Source: Chloroflexota bacterium
Lineage (GTDB): Bacteria > Chloroflexota > Dormibacteria > Dormibacterales > Dormibacteraceae
Direction of reading: 5' to 3'
NCBI GenBank assembly: GCA_005882135.1
Contig: VBDR01000039.1
Span: 52,907-116,906, forward strand
DNA: 64,000 nucleotides
This document shows positions 27,542-37,096 of this stretch, one piece after another (position 1 is the stretch's first letter; every line of letters begins with the position of its first letter). The position numbers were made by a program, and so were the translations under genes. The notes below the pieces were generated by a model. That model worked only from the letters and a program-made list of their open reading frames with translations. It searched no databases and had not been told where the DNA came from.

Positions 27542-27811
27542 TTAAGGCCGCCGTCGATACACGTCTCGGCGATGGCTTACGCGCGCAATCTCGATGCGCC
27601 GGGCGCCATCGTCTAATCGGTAGAGGACACGGTAGTCTCCGCGGCGCAGCGACCAGATGCCACCCAGGTCTCCGGTCAGCGGCTTTCCGCCGCGTGGATC
27701 GCCCTCGAGACTCTTCAGGGCTGACAACACAGCCTTCTGAGACTGTTTCGGCAGGCGACGAATCGACTTAGCTGCCCCCGCGCCGATGACGACCTTGTAG
27801 CCGTCACTCAT
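27542..27811 (-). CDS. RelE/ParE-type toxin
   Basis: 89 residues. RelE fold: [33 protein letters not shown], then GKPLTGDLGGIWSLRRGDYRVLYRLDDGARRIEIARVSHRRDVYRR. The C-terminal HRRDVY with preceding Arg residues matches ribosome-dependent mRNA interferases. It overlaps the antitoxin by 8 bp in the usual antitoxin-first order. Confidence 0.92.
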   Translation of the reverse strand: MSDGYKVVIGAGAAKSIRRLPKQSQKAVLSALKSLEGDPRGGKPLTGDLGGIWSLRRGDYRVLYRLDDGARRIEIARVSHRRDVYRRRP

Positions 27812-28076
27812 CGAGGCCGAGTTCGGCCCGCAGCTTCCTCACAGTCACAGTACGACCGGCGTCCAGATCAGCAAGCCCACGGCGGAGGGCGGCCAGTTCC
27901 TTGGGATCGCTCAGGATGGATAGTGTTTCCTCAAGCGATTCAAGGTCATCTGGATTCACCAAGACAGCAGCGGGGCGGCCGTTACGGGTGATGGTCACGC
28001 GATCGCGCTGACTCGCCACACGATCAACCACCTCCGACAACCGATTCTTGACGTCGGCGAGCGGTAACGTTTCCAT
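27804..28076 (-). CDS. Type II antitoxin, Phd/YefM-RelB type
   Basis: 90 residues from ATG 28076. Phd/YefM-like N-terminus ([47 protein letters not shown]) forms the DNA-binding dimer. The acidic C-terminal part wraps the toxin. A TATAAT lies 7 nt upstream of the start, so the module probably makes a leaderless mRNA and autoregulates there. Confidence 0.92.
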   Translation of the reverse strand: METLPLADVKNRLSEVVDRVASQRDRVTITRNGRPAAVLVNPDDLESLEETLSILSDPKELAALRRGLADLDAGRTVTVRKLRAELGLDE

Positions 28077-28083
28077 GGCTAGA

Positions 28084-28089
28084 ATTATA
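28084..28089 (-). promoter_or_regulatory. Consensus -10 (TATAAT) of the toxin-antitoxin operon
   Basis: TATAAT on the minus strand with exactly 7 nt to the antitoxin ATG, between it and the tRNA-Pro 3' end. No matching -35 is seen because that position lies inside the tRNA gene. Confidence 0.6.
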
Positions 28090-28095
28090 GCCAGC

Positions 28096-28172
28096 TGGTC
28101 GGGGAGGCGGGATTTGAACCCGCGACCACTTGACCCCCAGTCAAGTGCGCTACCGGGCTGCGCTACTCCCCG
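28096..28172 (-). tRNA. tRNA-Pro (anticodon GGG)
   Basis: Minus strand: acceptor CGGGGAG (28172-28166) pairs with CTCCCCG (28106-28100), discriminator A (28099), and encoded CCA (28098-28096). Anticodon arm CTTGA-CTGGGGG-TCAAG gives anticodon GGG. T arm has GGTTCAAATCC. Confidence 0.95.
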
Positions 28173-28229
28173 ACGGAGCAGTAATCGTACCCAGGGCTCG
28201 AATGGGGACGGTGGTCGCGGGAGGTCGGA

Positions 28230-28631
28230 TCAGTTGCTGCGCGTTACGGCCGGAACCCTCTGCGTCAGCGCGATCAGGTTTCCTTCCGTGTCCTTGAACC
28301 AAGCACCCTTGGTGCCGTCAGGCATGTCGACCAGGCCATCGTGCGTCTTGAACTCGGGGTAGTCGTATTCCTCGAGCTTGACTCCCTTGCTCTTCAGCTC
28401 TGTGGCCGCACTCGGGACGTCATCGACTTCGAACGCCATCTGCGTGTGGTCGCCCGAAGCCTTGCCCATGCTCGGAAAGAGAAGGAAGCCCGTCTCGCCG
28501 GCGCGGTACATCGCGCCGCCGTCCGGCTCTTCCTCGGCGGGCTTGAGGCCCAGCTTCTGTTCGTAAAATTCTCGAGCCCGCTTGACGTCCTGAGCGGGGA
28601 TCGCGGCGGCCGCGTTTTTGATCTTCAGCAT
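28230..28631 (-). CDS. VOC-superfamily glyoxalase-like protein
   Basis: 133 residues: [27 protein letters not shown] at the start, [24 protein letters not shown] in the middle, and [15 protein letters not shown] at the end, the two beta-alpha-beta-beta-beta modules of the vicinal-oxygen-chelate fold. Metal-site Glu is visible in the EGN motif. Substrate unknown. It stands between tRNA-Pro and lhr. Confidence 0.88.
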   Translation of the reverse strand: MLKIKNAAAAIPAQDVKRAREFYEQKLGLKPAEEEPDGGAMYRAGETGFLLFPSMGKASGDHTQMAFEVDDVPSAATELKSKGVKLEEYDYPEFKTHDGLVDMPDGTKGAWFKDTEGNLIALTQRVPAVTRSN

Positions 28632-28689
28632 GGCAAAAGCCTCCTGACGAAACAGCTGGCCGGGGGGAAAGCCTGATTATGCGCCGGTC

Positions 28690-31600
28690 TCAGCCGCGGG
28701 TCCCGTAGGCGACCAGGCTGCGATGAGTCGCTGAGAAGCCCGCTTCGCGCAGGGCGGTCTTCAGCGCGGATTCCATCACCGGAACACCATCCACCTTCTG
28801 CAGCTCCACACGTCCCGCATTGGTTGCGATGGCGATGAGCGCGGTGAGGTGTGCCGGCTGCACATCGCCGTTGGTCAGCAAGGAGCGGCCGCCGCGCTCC
28901 AGGTAGAGGACCAGACGGCCGTCATCGACCACGCAGTACGCGCCCGCGGCGCGGCTCATTCGCCCATCCGACTGGGGCCAGGGCAGTATCGTCCCGAAGG
29001 CATTCGCCGGATCGGTCGCCGCCATGGCGATGACACCTCCGCCCGAATCGCGCAGCGAACGCAGCCTGTCGACAGCGCCAGGCAGAGCGAACTGGGAACC
29101 GCCGAGGCCTTCGACGAAGTAACCGCGCCGGATGCGGCCGGACTCCTCCATGGCGCGAAGCACCGGGTAGAGGCTGGCGAAGCCGCCAGGCCAGCCCTCG
29201 CCGACGGCTGCTTCCCGCGTGAGCACACCGTGGCGCTGCAGAAGGACGCCGGCCTCAGAGTGCAGTCGCTCGGTGGCGTTCGCCCCGTGGCCGACCAGGT
29301 CCGCAACCAGTGACCAGCGGCCGGTGGCTCGCGGCTGGATGAGCCTGGGCAGGCGGGGCTTGCGCGTGGGCCTGCGCGACGCCGGCCCGAGCAGGCGGAG
29401 CGGCGCAAACGTGTCGTTGGTGACCTCTCCTGACCACACCAGGTCCCAGAGCGCGTCGAGCATCACATCGTCGTCGCCGCCGCCGCACGAGTTGTAGAGG
29501 TCGCGGAAGAAGCTCGCGCCTCGATCCTTCAGGTGAGCTCGAATCCGGCCGTGAAGGTCGGATTGAGGCGGATCGATAGGGGCCGTTACAAGCCGCGGCG
29601 CGTCGCCGCGCAGGTAGAGCGCAACCCGACCGTCGCTCGCACCCAGCGAACCCCGTCCGACCCACACCACCTCGCCCATCGAGACGAGCTCGTCGAGCAA
29701 CCGCGGGGCATAGCTGCCGATGCGTGAAGCGATGACGTCGCGCTCGATCACGGTCGCCGGCAGGGCGAGACCCTGCAGCTGGAAGACGACTTCGAGCAAC
29801 CGGTCCATGCCGCCGGCGCGAACGCCGATCCCCTGCCAGGCGGGCAGAAAGCGCGCGACCGCGTCCGGCGGGACGGACTCAACCTCGCGGCGGAGGGCCG
29901 CCAGCGAGCGGCGCCGCAGCGTACGAAGGACCTCTGGGTGGCAGTACTCGCGGCCCTCGGCCGCCTTGCGGAACTCCCCCGCGAGCACGTCGCCTTTCGA
30001 GGCAAGACGCGCGAGCGCCGCCTCGACCGCGGGGCCCGGCAAGGCCCACCGTTGGGCAGGGTCGGAGGTGACGAATGGGACATGCGTGCGCGCGTGCCGC
30101 CGCAGCAGCGATTCGAGGGGATCCGCGCCGGGGTCGAGGAAGATTTCGGGGAGGCCGATCGGGAGGCTCGCGCCGATGGCCTCGCAATACCGTCCGGCGT
30201 CCTCGGCCGCGATCCAGCGGGCCTCGCCCGCGATCCTGATCGTGGCTGCGCGCCGTTCCTTTTCGAGGGCATGCAGCCATCCCGCGCTGACACCGCGGGC
30301 GAGGGCTTCTTCATCGCTGAGGTCACCCAGCCGCACCAACAGGTCGTGGGCCTCGTCGAAGTCGCGAGGGAAACGCTCCGGAAGCAGCCCCTGCAGCTCG
30401 AGCTCGACAGCGGCGATCGCGTCTGGATCAAGCAGCTCGCGCAGGTCTTCGCTGCCGAGCAGCTCGGCCAGCAGATCGCGGTCGAGGGTCAGCGCCTGGG
30501 CGCGGCGTTCGGCGAGGGGTTGGTCGCCCTCATACATGAACTCGGCCACGTACGAGAAGAGAAGCGAAGAGGCAAACGGAGATGCCTTCTCCGTATCCAC
30601 CGCGACGACACGGATCTCGCGCGACCGGATCGCGCGCAGGAGCGCTCCCAGAGCCGGCATGTCGAAGTGGTCGCTCATCACCTCACGCCACGTTTCGGCG
30701 AGGATCGGAAAGTCCCGATATTGCCCTGCCACCTGCAGGAGCCCAGCGCTGCGCATCCGCTGCTGCCACAGAGGTGTGCGCTGACCTGGCCGGCGCTTGG
30801 GCAGCAGAAGCGAGCGCGCGGCGTTCTCGCGAAAGCGCGCCGCAAACAAGGCCGACGCCGGCAGCTGCGCGGAGACCAGCGCCTGCACCTCTTCTGGGTC
30901 GAGGATCAGCTCGTCAAGTGCGGGTGGCGATTCGACCTCGGGCAGGTGCAGGGCGATGCCGTCGTCAGTCCACAGTGCGCGGGCGTCGACGCCCAGCCTT
31001 TCCTGCAGGCGGGCTTCCAACGCCAGCGCAAGCGGGGCGTGGACGCGGCCGCCGAAGGGCGTGTGGATGCAGACCCGCCAGTCGCCGACCTCGTCGCGGA
31101 ACCGTTCCACGACCAGGTTGCGGTCATCGGGAACGGTGCCGGTGGCGGCTGCCTGGTCGTCGAGGTACGCGAGCAGGTTCTTGATCGCGAGGTCATCGAA
31201 CCCGGCTCCGTCACGCAGGCGCTTGGCCGCGGCATCGCGGTCCATCGCTCGCAGCTCGCGAGTCATCTTGCCCAGCTCCGCGCCGAGCTCGACGGGCCGG
31301 CTCGGGGCGTCGGCTTTCCAGAACGCGATCTTGCCGGGCTCACCCGGAGCGGGGGTGACGATGACCTGTGACGGCGTGATATCGACGATCCGCCAGGTCG
31401 AGGCGCCGAGGACGAATGCCTCGCCAACACGGGTCTCGTAGACCATCTCCTCGTCGAGCTCGCCGACCCGGCGACCGTCTTCGGCCAGGTTGACGCTGTA
31501 GAGACCGCGGTCCGGAATCGTGCCGGCGTTGGTCACCGCAAGACGCTGGGCGCCGGCGCGGCCACGCACCTTGCCGGCGACGCGGTCCCACACGATCCGC

Positions 31601-33021
31601 GGCCGCAGCTCGACGAACTGGTCCGACGGGTAACGGCCGCTGAGCATGTCGAGGACCGAATCGAAGGCTCGCGGTCCAAGGTCGCTGTACGGATACGCGC
31701 GCCTTACGACGCGCCCAAGCTTCTCGACCTCCCACTCGTCGAGAGCGCACATGGCGACGATCTGCTGTGCGAGCACATCCAGGGGCTTGCGCGGAACCAC
31801 GGTCGTCTCGATGCGGCCGTTGAGCATCCCCTCCACGACGGCCGCGGACTCGAGCAGGTCGCCGCGAAACTTCGGAATGACCACGCCGCGCGAGACCTCG
31901 CCGACCGAGTGTCCGGCGCGGCCGACGCGCTGGATGCCCGCGGCGACGCTGGGCGGCGCCTCGATCTGCAGCACCAGGTCGACCGCACCCATATCGATGC
32001 CAAGCTCGAGCGTGGACGTGGCGACGAGCCCACGCAGGCGTCCCGCCTTGAGCTCGTCCTCGATCACGAGTCGCTGCTCGCGCGCGATCGATCCGTGGTG
32101 GGCGCGGACGAGCTCCTCTTCCGCCAGCTCGTTGACCCGCGCCGCGATGCGCTCGGACAGCCGGCGCGAGTTGACGAAAACGATCGTCGACCGATGCTGG
32201 CGGATGAGCTGCAGCAGGCGCGGATAGATCGCAGGCCAGATGCTGTTCTGGCCCTTGGCGCTGTCCTCGTCCTGGTCTGTGAGCCGCGTCATGTCCTCGA
32301 TCGGCACCTCGACCCGGACTTCCATTGTCTTCAGCCGGCCGGCATCGACGATCGAGACCTGCCGGTCGGCGCCGCCGAGGAATCGCCCCACCTCCTCGAG
32401 GGGTCGCTGTGTCGCCGACAGGCCGATGCGCTGGGGCTCGACCTTCGTCAGCTCGCAAAGCCGCTCCAGGCTGAGCGCGAGGTGGCTGCCGCGCTTGGTC
32501 GAGGCGACGGAATGGATCTCGTCGACGATCAGCCACCGGACAGGCGCCAGGATCTTGCGCGCGGCGCTGGTGAGGATCAGAAACAGCGACTCGGGCGTGG
32601 TGATGAGGATGTCGGGCGGGTGGCGCTCCATCGAGCGCCGAGCGTCTGCCGGCGTGTCCCCAGTTCGAATCGCCACTGCGATCTCGGGCGGCACCAGGCC
32701 CTGGCTCTCCATCTGGCGCCGGATTCCGACCAGGGGCGAGCGCAGGTTGCGGTCGACGTCGTGGGCGAGCGCCTTCAGGGGCGACACATAAAGGACGCGG
32801 CAGCGCTCGGCGTCGGGGGGCATCGGCTCGCCGGCCAGCCGGTCGAGGCACCACAGGAAGGCGGCCAGCGTCTTGCCGCTCCCCGTCGGCGCCGCCATCA
32901 GCACATGCCGCCCGGCCGCCACCTCCCGCCAGCCTCGCTCCTGGATGGCGGTCGGCTCGGCGAAGGAGGCGCGAAACCAGTCGCGCACGGGCGTTGAAAA
33001 GAGGTCGAGAACCTGCCCCAC
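28690..33021 (-). CDS. lhr: Large ATP-dependent helicase Lhr
   Basis: 1443 residues from GTG 33021. An in-frame TTG at 33057 is possible but lies within the likely -35. Superfamily 2 DNA/RNA helicase with an Lhr core and the long C-terminal extension of bacterial Lhr. Motifs: AIQERGW, APTGSGKTLAAFLW (Walker A), VSPLKALAHDVDRNL, TPESLF, VDEIHSV (Walker B, DEIH), SATQRPLEEVG, and QRVGRAGHS (motif VI). The C-terminal half contains winged-helix and beta-barrel regions. Lhr acts in DNA repair. A GTG 7 nt after a weak -10 with a palindromic spacer suggests a regulated, leaderless start. Confidence 0.93.
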   Translation of the reverse strand: MGQVLDLFSTPVRDWFRASFAEPTAIQERGWREVAAGRHVLMAAPTGSGKTLAAFLWCLDRLAGEPMPPDAERCRVLYVSPLKALAHDVDRNLRSPLVGIRRQMESQGLVPPEIAVAIRTGDTPADARRSMERHPPDILITTPESLFLILTSAARKILAPVRWLIVDEIHSVASTKRGSHLALSLERLCELTKVEPQRIGLSATQRPLEEVGRFLGGADRQVSIVDAGRLKTMEVRVEVPIEDMTRLTDQDEDSAKGQNSIWPAIYPRLLQLIRQHRSTIVFVNSRRLSERIAARVNELAEEELVRAHHGSIAREQRLVIEDELKAGRLRGLVATSTLELGIDMGAVDLVLQIEAPPSVAAGIQRVGRAGHSVGEVSRGVVIPKFRGDLLESAAVVEGMLNGRIETTVVPRKPLDVLAQQIVAMCALDEWEVEKLGRVVRRAYPYSDLGPRAFDSVLDMLSGRYPSDQFVELRPRIVWDRVAGKVRGRAGAQRLAVTNAGTIPDRGLYSVNLAEDGRRVGELDEEMVYETRVGEAFVLGASTWRIVDITPSQVIVTPAPGEPGKIAFWKADAPSRPVELGAELGKMTRELRAMDRDAAAKRLRDGAGFDDLAIKNLLAYLDDQAAATGTVPDDRNLVVERFRDEVGDWRVCIHTPFGGRVHAPLALALEARLQERLGVDARALWTDDGIALHLPEVESPPALDELILDPEEVQALVSAQLPASALFAARFRENAARSLLLPKRRPGQRTPLWQQRMRSAGLLQVAGQYRDFPILAETWREVMSDHFDMPALGALLRAIRSREIRVVAVDTEKASPFASSLLFSYVAEFMYEGDQPLAERRAQALTLDRDLLAELLGSEDLRELLDPDAIAAVELELQGLLPERFPRDFDEAHDLLVRLGDLSDEEALARGVSAGWLHALEKERRAATIRIAGEARWIAAEDAGRYCEAIGASLPIGLPEIFLDPGADPLESLLRRHARTHVPFVTSDPAQRWALPGPAVEAALARLASKGDVLAGEFRKAAEGREYCHPEVLRTLRRRSLAALRREVESVPPDAVARFLPAWQGIGVRAGGMDRLLEVVFQLQGLALPATVIERDVIASRIGSYAPRLLDELVSMGEVVWVGRGSLGASDGRVALYLRGDAPRLVTAPIDPPQSDLHGRIRAHLKDRGASFFRDLYNSCGGGDDDVMLDALWDLVWSGEVTNDTFAPLRLLGPASRRPTRKPRLPRLIQPRATGRWSLVADLVGHGANATERLHSEAGVLLQRHGVLTREAAVGEGWPGGFASLYPVLRAMEESGRIRRGYFVEGLGGSQFALPGAVDRLRSLRDSGGGVIAMAATDPANAFGTILPWPQSDGRMSRAAGAYCVVDDGRLVLYLERGGRSLLTNGDVQPAHLTALIAIATNAGRVELQKVDGVPVMESALKTALREAGFSATHRSLVAYGTRG

Positions 33022-33028
33022 TCCATCA

Positions 33029-33057
33029 AGTGTGACGAGTCTCGAGACTACAAACAA
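33029..33057 (-). promoter_or_regulatory. Candidate lhr promoter with 12-bp palindrome in the spacer
   Basis: Minus strand TTGTTT (33057-33052), 17-bp spacer, CACACT (33034-33029), then 7 nt to GTG 33021. The spacer contains the perfect palindrome AGTCTCGAGACT (33038-33049), a possible operator. The -10 is weak. Confidence 0.4.
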
Positions 33058-33182
33058 GTGTTCCTCACAGGTGCGGGCTACGATCCGGTCGTGATCGGGG
33101 ACGCGCCTTTTTTGGCTGGTGGGCTACGACCTGGCGGAGGGACGACTTGGATGTTCTGACCGGCGGGGCGGTCGCCCCATTC

Positions 33183-33953
33183 TCAGAGTGAGGGCGAAGG
33201 CCACCACGGCACCAGCTGCGTGATCCCCGCGGACAGGATGGTCAGGTTGTTGGTGAGGAGCAGGACCCCCATCACGACCAGCACAGCCGCGGAGGCGAGG
33301 TCGATGGCGCGCCGATTCTCGTTGACGAACCTCACGAGCGGGCGCGCGTTTTCGAGGGCAAAGGCCAAGGCGAGAAACGGCGCGCCGAGGCCCAGGCTGT
33401 AGGCGATCATCAGGCTCAGGCCCTGGGGGGTGGTGCCAACGGTCACGGCCGAGCTGAGGACGGCACCCAGCGTGATCCCGATGCAGGGCGTCCAACCGCT
33501 CGCAAAACCCATGCCCAGCAGGAATCCGCCCGCCACACCTCCGCCCTGAGGAGAGGACTTCATGACGCGGTACTCAGCCGAGAGCAGCGGGATGCGGATC
33601 AGTCCCGCCACATGCAGGGCCATGACGATGACCAGGATCCCCGCCACGACCGGAACGTAGGCGCGGATAGGCTGCACCGCCAGCGAGAAGGCGTAGAAGA
33701 AGAGGATGAAGATGAGCGAGAGGCCGGCGACGAACGCGGCGCCGGCAAGGGCAAAGTTGAACCCCCCCTCCCGCTCCGGGCGCGACAGCGGGCCGCCCCC
33801 GGCAAGCGGGGAGGTGAACGAGCTCCGCGCCGCCCGTGCAGGTGTAGACCCGAGGTAGGCCAGGTAGGCCGGGACCAGGGGCAGCACGCACGGCGATACG
33901 AATGAAGCGAGTCCCGCCAGGAAGGCGATCGCGGGGTTAAGCCCGTTCAGCAC
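33183..33953 (-). CDS. ccdA: CcdA-type cytochrome c biogenesis / thiol-disulfide transmembrane protein
   Basis: 256 residues from GTG 33953. An upstream open extension is antisense to the hydrolase region and rejected. Six-helix membrane protein of the CcdA/DsbD-beta family, carrying electrons from thioredoxin to the outside. The two active cysteines lie in FVSPCVLPLVPAYLAYLG (helix 1) and GWTPCIGITLGAVL (helix 4). A Gly/Pro/Arg-rich 25-residue loop after helix 1 (around TSPLAGGGPLSRPE) is unusual. It overlaps the upstream hydrolase by 17 bp. Confidence 0.92.
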   Translation of the reverse strand: MLNGLNPAIAFLAGLASFVSPCVLPLVPAYLAYLGSTPARAARSSFTSPLAGGGPLSRPEREGGFNFALAGAAFVAGLSLIFILFFYAFSLAVQPIRAYVPVVAGILVIVMALHVAGLIRIPLLSAEYRVMKSSPQGGGVAGGFLLGMGFASGWTPCIGITLGAVLSSAVTVGTTPQGLSLMIAYSLGLGAPFLALAFALENARPLVRFVNENRRAIDLASAAVLVVMGVLLLTNNLTILSAGITQLVPWWPSPSL

Positions 33954-34782
33954 GCTGCGCCTCGCGCGCCATGATCGCGATCGCGTCGACGACCTGAGAC
34001 CACACCCGCCGAGGCACGTCGTGGCCCATGCCTTCGATCTCCAGGAGGCGTGCCCCGGGCACCGCCGCCGCGACGCGACGGCCGTTCTCGACCGGAACCA
34101 GGATGTCAGCCTCACCGTGGATGACGAGCGTCGGCACCCGAAGGAACCGAAGCCGTTCGAGCCGGCCGCCGGCGGCGAGGACCGCGCCCAGCTGGCGCGC
34201 GAAACCAGCAGAGTTGTACGCACGGTCGACGGCACGCTCGACGCGAGCCCGCTCGTAATCGTCGTCGTATGGATCGGCCGGTCCGAGCAGCTGCTGTTTG
34301 GCCCAAAGGCCAAGCTGGATTCGCTCTTCGCGAGTTGCCGGCGCAGGCGCCATGAGGGCGGCGGTTCCTTGCTCGGTCGGCGGAATCTGGTCCTCGCCGT
34401 TGGGGCCTGACATGATCGAGGTCAGCGTCAGGACGCGCTCCGGATGATTCAGCGCCACGAGTTGGGCGATGAAACCACCCATCGACGCGCCGACCACGTG
34501 CGCGGCCGGGATCCCGAGCGCATCCAGCAGACCAACCGCGTCGTTGGCCATATCTTCGAGCGCATACCCAGAGTCCATGCAGGTCGAGAGGCCCGTGTCC
34601 CGGTTGTCGAAACGGATGACCAGGAAGCCGCGACCGGCGAGCAGGGCGCAGAAGTCGTCGTCCCAGCTGAGCATCTGGGCGCCGAGCCCGGCGACCAGCA
34701 GCACCGCCGGCGCCTGCGGGTCGCCGAAGGTCTCGTACTCGATCTCGATCCCGTTGGCTGTGGCTCGGGGCATCGGGATCAT
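33937..34782 (-). CDS. Alpha/beta-fold hydrolase
   Basis: 281 residues from ATG 34782. The open frame continues to 35967, but that part is antisense to pepF and rejected. Alpha/beta hydrolase: oxyanion segment VAGLGAQMLSWDDDF, RFDNRDTGLST, nucleophile elbow GASMGGFIAQLVA (Ser near residue 100), acid in VIHGEADILVP, and catalytic His in GMGHDVPRRVW. Substrate unknown. Divergent from pepF with only 15 bp between start codons. Confidence 0.92.
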   Translation of the reverse strand: MIPMPRATANGIEIEYETFGDPQAPAVLLVAGLGAQMLSWDDDFCALLAGRGFLVIRFDNRDTGLSTCMDSGYALEDMANDAVGLLDALGIPAAHVVGASMGGFIAQLVALNHPERVLTLTSIMSGPNGEDQIPPTEQGTAALMAPAPATREERIQLGLWAKQQLLGPADPYDDDYERARVERAVDRAYNSAGFARQLGAVLAAGGRLERLRFLRVPTLVIHGEADILVPVENGRRVAAAVPGARLLEIEGMGHDVPRRVWSQVVDAIAIMAREAQRAERA

Positions 34783-34797
34783 GCTACTAATCGGTCC

Positions 34798-36624
34798 GTG
34801 ACCAAATCGCTCGCCGCACGGTCCGAGGTCGATGAGCGCTTTACGTGGGACGCCGATAGCGTGTTTCCGGACCATTCGGGGTGGGAGCTTGCGGTCGACA
34901 CCATCCTCTCCAGCCTCCCCGACCTCGAGGAGTTCAAGGGCCGCCTCGGCGACTCGCCCGAGACTCTTGCCGACTGGTTCGAAGCCAACGAGCGCGCGCA
35001 TCGCCTGATGGCCAAGGTGATGGTCTACAGCACGATGTCCTACTCGGTCGACGTGGCCGACCAGGATGCCGCCGCCCGCGCGGACCGAGCCCGGTCGGTC
35101 GCGGCCCAGCTCGGCGCCGCCGCCTCCTTCGCGGTTCCCGAGATGCTCGAGATAGGCATCCCGAAACTGCGCGAATGGGTGGCAAGCTCGCCACGCCTGG
35201 CCCACCTCGACCACTACTTCGACCGCCTCGAGAAGCTGCAGAAACGCATCCGCAGCGCAGAGGTGGAGGAGCTCCTCACCCAGGTGTCGGATCCGCTCGC
35301 CAGCGCGCTGGCGGTCCACAGCGTGCTCGCCAACACCGACCTCAAGTTTGCGCCGGCGGTGGGTTCGGACGGCGAGCTGCACGAGGTCGCCCAGGGCACG
35401 ATCGGCGCGCTCATGACCAACGCGGATCGCGAGGTCCGTCGTACCGCATTCGAGAGCTACGCGGATGAGCATTTGAGGATGCAGCACGCGATGGCGGCGA
35501 GCCTGGCCGGGGGCGTCAAGCGCGATGTGTTCTTCGCCGGCGCACGCGGCTACGCGTCTTCTCTGGAAGCTGCGCTCGAGCCGAGCCACATCCCGGTCGA
35601 GGTCTTCCACAACGTGGTGAGAACATTTCGGGACAACGTCGGGACGTGGCATCGGTACTGGCGCATTCGACGGCATGCATTGGGACTCGAGGTGCTGAAG
35701 CCTTATGACACGCGCGCGCAGCTGGGGGCCGAGCTGCTCCAGGTGCCATACCAGGAAGCGGTGGAGTGGATCGCTCAGGGGGTCGCCCCGCTTGGCGAGG
35801 ATTACGTGGAAGTCATGCGCCGGGGCGCGCTCGAAGAGCGTTGGGTCGACGTCTACCCGAACAAGGGCAAGCGGATGGGCGCGTTCTCCACCGGCGCGAT
35901 GGACACCCGGCCTTTCATCTTCATGAGCTACAACGACGACATCTACTCGATGAGCACCCTCGCGCACGAGCTAGGGCATTCGATGCACTCCTACCACGCG
36001 AGGCGCACCCAGCCTTACGTCTATTCGAACTACGGGCTGTTCCAGGCCGAGGTCGCCTCCAACATGCACCAGGCCCTGACGCGCCGCCACCTGCTGGCGA
36101 CGAAGACCGATCCCGCCTTCCAGGTCGCGGTGATCGAGGAGGCGATGTCGAACTTCTATCGCTACTTCTTCATCATGCCGTCGCTTGCGCGCCTCGAGCT
36201 GGAGATCCACGAGCGGGTCGAGCGCGGGGGCGCGCTGACGGCCGACTACCTGAACAACCTGATGGCGGATCTGATGGTCGAGGTTTACGGATCCGAGATC
36301 GACGTCAGCGAGCGGGACCGCGAACGCATCGGCTCGACGTGGGCGCAGTTTCACACCCACCTCTACAGCAACTTCTACGTGTACCAGTACGCGACCGGCA
36401 TCGCGGCCGCAGACCACCTCGTCGAGCGCGTGGCCGCGGGCGACGCGAAGGCAGTCGCTTCCTACCGCGCCTTTCTGGCGAGCGCCGGCTCGATGTACCC
36501 GCTCGATGGTCTGCGCATGGCCGGCGTGGACATGACATCGCCCGGGCCGGTCGAGGCCGCCTTCGCCACGTTGGCGTCGATGGTCGACCGGCTGGAGAAG
36601 CTGACTACTCCAACGCGATCCTGA
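34798..36624 (+). CDS. pepF: M3-family oligoendopeptidase F-like
   Basis: 608 residues from GTG 34798, placed because a TACTAA hexamer lies 7 nt upstream (leaderless pattern) and the family N-terminus begins here. Zinc metallopeptidase with the HEXXH motif in TLAHELGHSMHSYHARR near residue 390, and the downstream Glu in YGLFQAEVASNMHQA (FxxEVAS-type M3B motif). Cytosolic oligopeptide hydrolase. Its last 20 bases overlap the convergent GNAT gene. Confidence 0.93.
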   Translation: MTKSLAARSEVDERFTWDADSVFPDHSGWELAVDTILSSLPDLEEFKGRLGDSPETLADWFEANERAHRLMAKVMVYSTMSYSVDVADQDAAARADRARSVAAQLGAAASFAVPEMLEIGIPKLREWVASSPRLAHLDHYFDRLEKLQKRIRSAEVEELLTQVSDPLASALAVHSVLANTDLKFAPAVGSDGELHEVAQGTIGALMTNADREVRRTAFESYADEHLRMQHAMAASLAGGVKRDVFFAGARGYASSLEAALEPSHIPVEVFHNVVRTFRDNVGTWHRYWRIRRHALGLEVLKPYDTRAQLGAELLQVPYQEAVEWIAQGVAPLGEDYVEVMRRGALEERWVDVYPNKGKRMGAFSTGAMDTRPFIFMSYNDDIYSMSTLAHELGHSMHSYHARRTQPYVYSNYGLFQAEVASNMHQALTRRHLLATKTDPAFQVAVIEEAMSNFYRYFFIMPSLARLELEIHERVERGGALTADYLNNLMADLMVEVYGSEIDVSERDRERIGSTWAQFHTHLYSNFYVYQYATGIAAADHLVERVAAGDAKAVASYRAFLASAGSMYPLDGLRMAGVDMTSPGPVEAAFATLASMVDRLEKLTTPTRS

Positions 36625-37039
36625 AGACGTCCGTCTCGCGGATCTTGAAACCCAGCCTCTCATAGAGGCGGTGGGCGGCCTCGCGCGCCGGGCCGTGCCC
36701 GGACTGGAGCTCGGCGACCTGGGCACCGCGGTCCCGGCCGATCTGCAGGGCCACCTTGACGAGCGCTTCGCCCACGCCCTTGCCTCGCGCCGAATGGTCG
36801 ACCACGACCTCGTCCAGTCGAGCCTTGATCCAGAAGGGCGTCGTGTAGACGACCACGGTGGTGGTGCCGACGATGGTGTCGCCCTCCTGCGCAACGAGCA
36901 GCGTCACCGCGGGGTCGGCGACGAGGCGCTGCAGCCGCTCCATGTCTGGCACATGCAGGTTCGGGTTGAGCTGAGGCAGAAGTCGGGCAAGCGCCGCATG
37001 CACCTGTGGCGTGACCTCGTTGACGGCTTCGACCCGCAT
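36605..37039 (-). CDS. GNAT-family N-acetyltransferase
   Basis: 144 residues from ATG 37039. A TTG at 37081 in frame is possible but the paralogous fragment at 37468-37587 also begins at this Met. GNAT core: LLVAQEGDTIVGTTTVVVY, then acetyl-CoA motif DEVVVDHSARGKGVGEALVKVAL (R/QxxGxG/A), and EAAHRLYERLGFKIRETDVFRI. Substrate unknown. Convergent with pepF (20 bp overlap). Confidence 0.92.
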   Translation of the reverse strand: MRVEAVNEVTPQVHAALARLLPQLNPNLHVPDMERLQRLVADPAVTLLVAQEGDTIVGTTTVVVYTTPFWIKARLDEVVVDHSARGKGVGEALVKVALQIGRDRGAQVAELQSGHGPAREAAHRLYERLGFKIRETDVFRIALE

Positions 37040-37096
37040 TTCTGTCTGCACTGGTTGGGGGAAGCGTGATGCGTCCCCCAACCTCGCGGTTACGAG

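Noticed and set aside
33161..33178. GGGGC-GCCCC hairpin after ccdA as a terminator
   Set aside because: Stem is only 5 bp with no T tract.
34783..35967. Long open frame extending the hydrolase gene upstream to 35967
   Set aside because: It is antisense to pepF throughout, lacks family sequence, and the alpha/beta hydrolase clearly begins at 34782.
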